8,032 nt of DNA from an uncultured Gemmatimonadota bacterium (GTDB lineage: Bacteria > Gemmatimonadota > Gemmatimonadetes > Gemmatimonadales > Gemmatimonadaceae), in NCBI GenBank assembly GCA_946479995.1, contig CAMLIU010000054.1, forward strand, positions 1 to 8,032. The letters run 5' to 3'. The position numbers and the translations under genes are program-made. The notes beneath the pieces were generated by a model. That model was not told the origin of the DNA, searched no databases, and saw nothing but the letters and a program-made list of their open reading frames with translations. Below, in pieces: positions 7,728-8,032 of this stretch. Positions within the stretch are counted from its first letter, which is position 1. Each line of letters starts with the position of its first letter.

Positions 7728-7875
7728 GGCACTCCTTCGGGACCTCTGGGCCTACATGCGTGAGCGGAAGAAGCTGTGGCTGGCGCCGCTCCTGGCAGTC
7801 TTTCTCGTGTTCGGTGGGCTGATTGCGGTAACGGCCGGTTCCGCGCTGGCTCCGTTCATCTACTCTATCTTCTGA
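7726..7875 (+). CDS. DUF5989/SxtK-like membrane microprotein
   Basis: A 49-residue protein: a short amphipathic start (MALLRDLWAYMRERKKLW), one hydrophobic helix (about 18-36) and a conserved-looking end, GSALAPFIYSIF. The LWxxxRERKKxW opening, the single helix and the GSALAPFIY ending are, from memory, those of DUF5989, the family of SxtK in the saxitoxin cluster, where it follows the carbamoyltransferase and SxtJ genes. Positive charges just before the helix predict a cytoplasmic N-end. The ATG at 7726 is chosen because the family motif begins there; ATG 7756 would remove it. Unlike the usual same-strand arrangement, it diverges from the carbamoyltransferase and the two annotated starts share a CATG. 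Function is unknown; a membrane partner of the transferase or of SxtJ is a reasonable inference. A weak GGCGCC inverted repeat at 7887-7907 follows, without a T tract. Confidence 0.85.
   Translation: MALLRDLWAYMRERKKLWLAPLLAVFLVFGGLIAVTAGSALAPFIYSIF
7732..7737 (-). promoter_or_regulatory. Possible ribosome binding site of the carbamoyltransferase, inside the DUF5989 gene
   Basis: On the - strand AAGGAG is followed by four bases (TGCC) and then the ATG at 7727. The site lies within codons 3-4 of the divergent microprotein gene. It is the main argument for the upstream ATG over the TTG at 7658; the spacing is short but workable. Confidence 0.4.
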
Positions 7876-8032
7876 GGGTGAGGCGGGGCGCCGCGATGGT
7901 GGGCGCCGGCGGCTTGGCCAGGAGGCACCGAATCTGGCCCCCGACTTGCCGAATGGGAGATGAGGTCCCTCCGTCCGGGGGGGTGCCGCAGGCAGTGGAC
8001 GCGGGAGAGTATTCGGTGCACACTGATGGCGC

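Noticed and set aside
7704..7732. Possible - strand promoter GTGCCA-N17-TATCTT for a transferase starting at TTG 7658
   Set aside because: The -35 is poor and the -10 only fair; not strong enough to list as a feature without transcript data.
3632..7875. Saxitoxin biosynthesis cluster
   Set aside because: Only the I/J/K-like accessory set is present; no polyketide-synthase-like, amidinotransferase or other sxt core gene is visible, and this set also occurs outside toxin clusters.
7896..8032. Open frame running off the right end after the microprotein gene
   Set aside because: No ribosome site at a sensible distance, biased low-complexity product, no family resemblance in the 45 visible codons. 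The 7876-8032 stretch shows only a weak GGCGCC inverted repeat.

Overview
This 8,032-bp window is GC-rich, densely coding chromosomal DNA. A SusC/SusD-type outer-membrane pair in such high-GC DNA, with GC-ending codons and SusD-like lipoproteins, points to Gemmatimonadota. A high-GC member of the Bacteroidota/Rhodothermota side is the main alternative. This is inferred from protein character only; no rRNA or tRNA gene is present.

Region 1 (1-2987, + strand) holds the 3' end of a SusC/RagA TonB-linked outer-membrane transporter and a complete SusD/RagB lipoprotein, 26 bp apart. Together they form a nutrient-uptake pair in which SusC is the barrel and SusD the substrate-binding lid. No degradative enzyme lies beside them here, so the substrate cannot be named. 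The unit ends at a perfect 20-bp hairpin (3001-3044) that also separates it from converging genes on the - strand.

Region 2 (3059-3624, - strand) holds a small unrecognised lipoprotein with its own good promoter (TTGACA plus an AT-rich -10).

Region 3 (3632-7875) is the most interesting part. Reading on the - strand, a NodU/CmcH-type O-carbamoyltransferase is followed by an SxtJ-family membrane protein (28-bp overlap) and then a membrane-anchored SGNH hydrolase with C-terminal TPR repeats (1-bp overlap), a tightly coupled operon. Head to head with the carbamoyltransferase, on the + strand, is a 49-residue DUF5989/SxtK-like membrane microprotein; the two annotated ATGs share one CATG. The first three families correspond to sxtI, sxtJ and sxtK of the cyanobacterial saxitoxin cluster, but no other saxitoxin gene is visible. 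The likely reading is a membrane-associated carbamoylation module, in which a cytoplasmic transferase works with two small membrane proteins and a periplasm-facing SGNH enzyme, perhaps modifying a glycan, lipid or secondary metabolite. The substrate is unknown. The last 157 bases hold no convincing gene.
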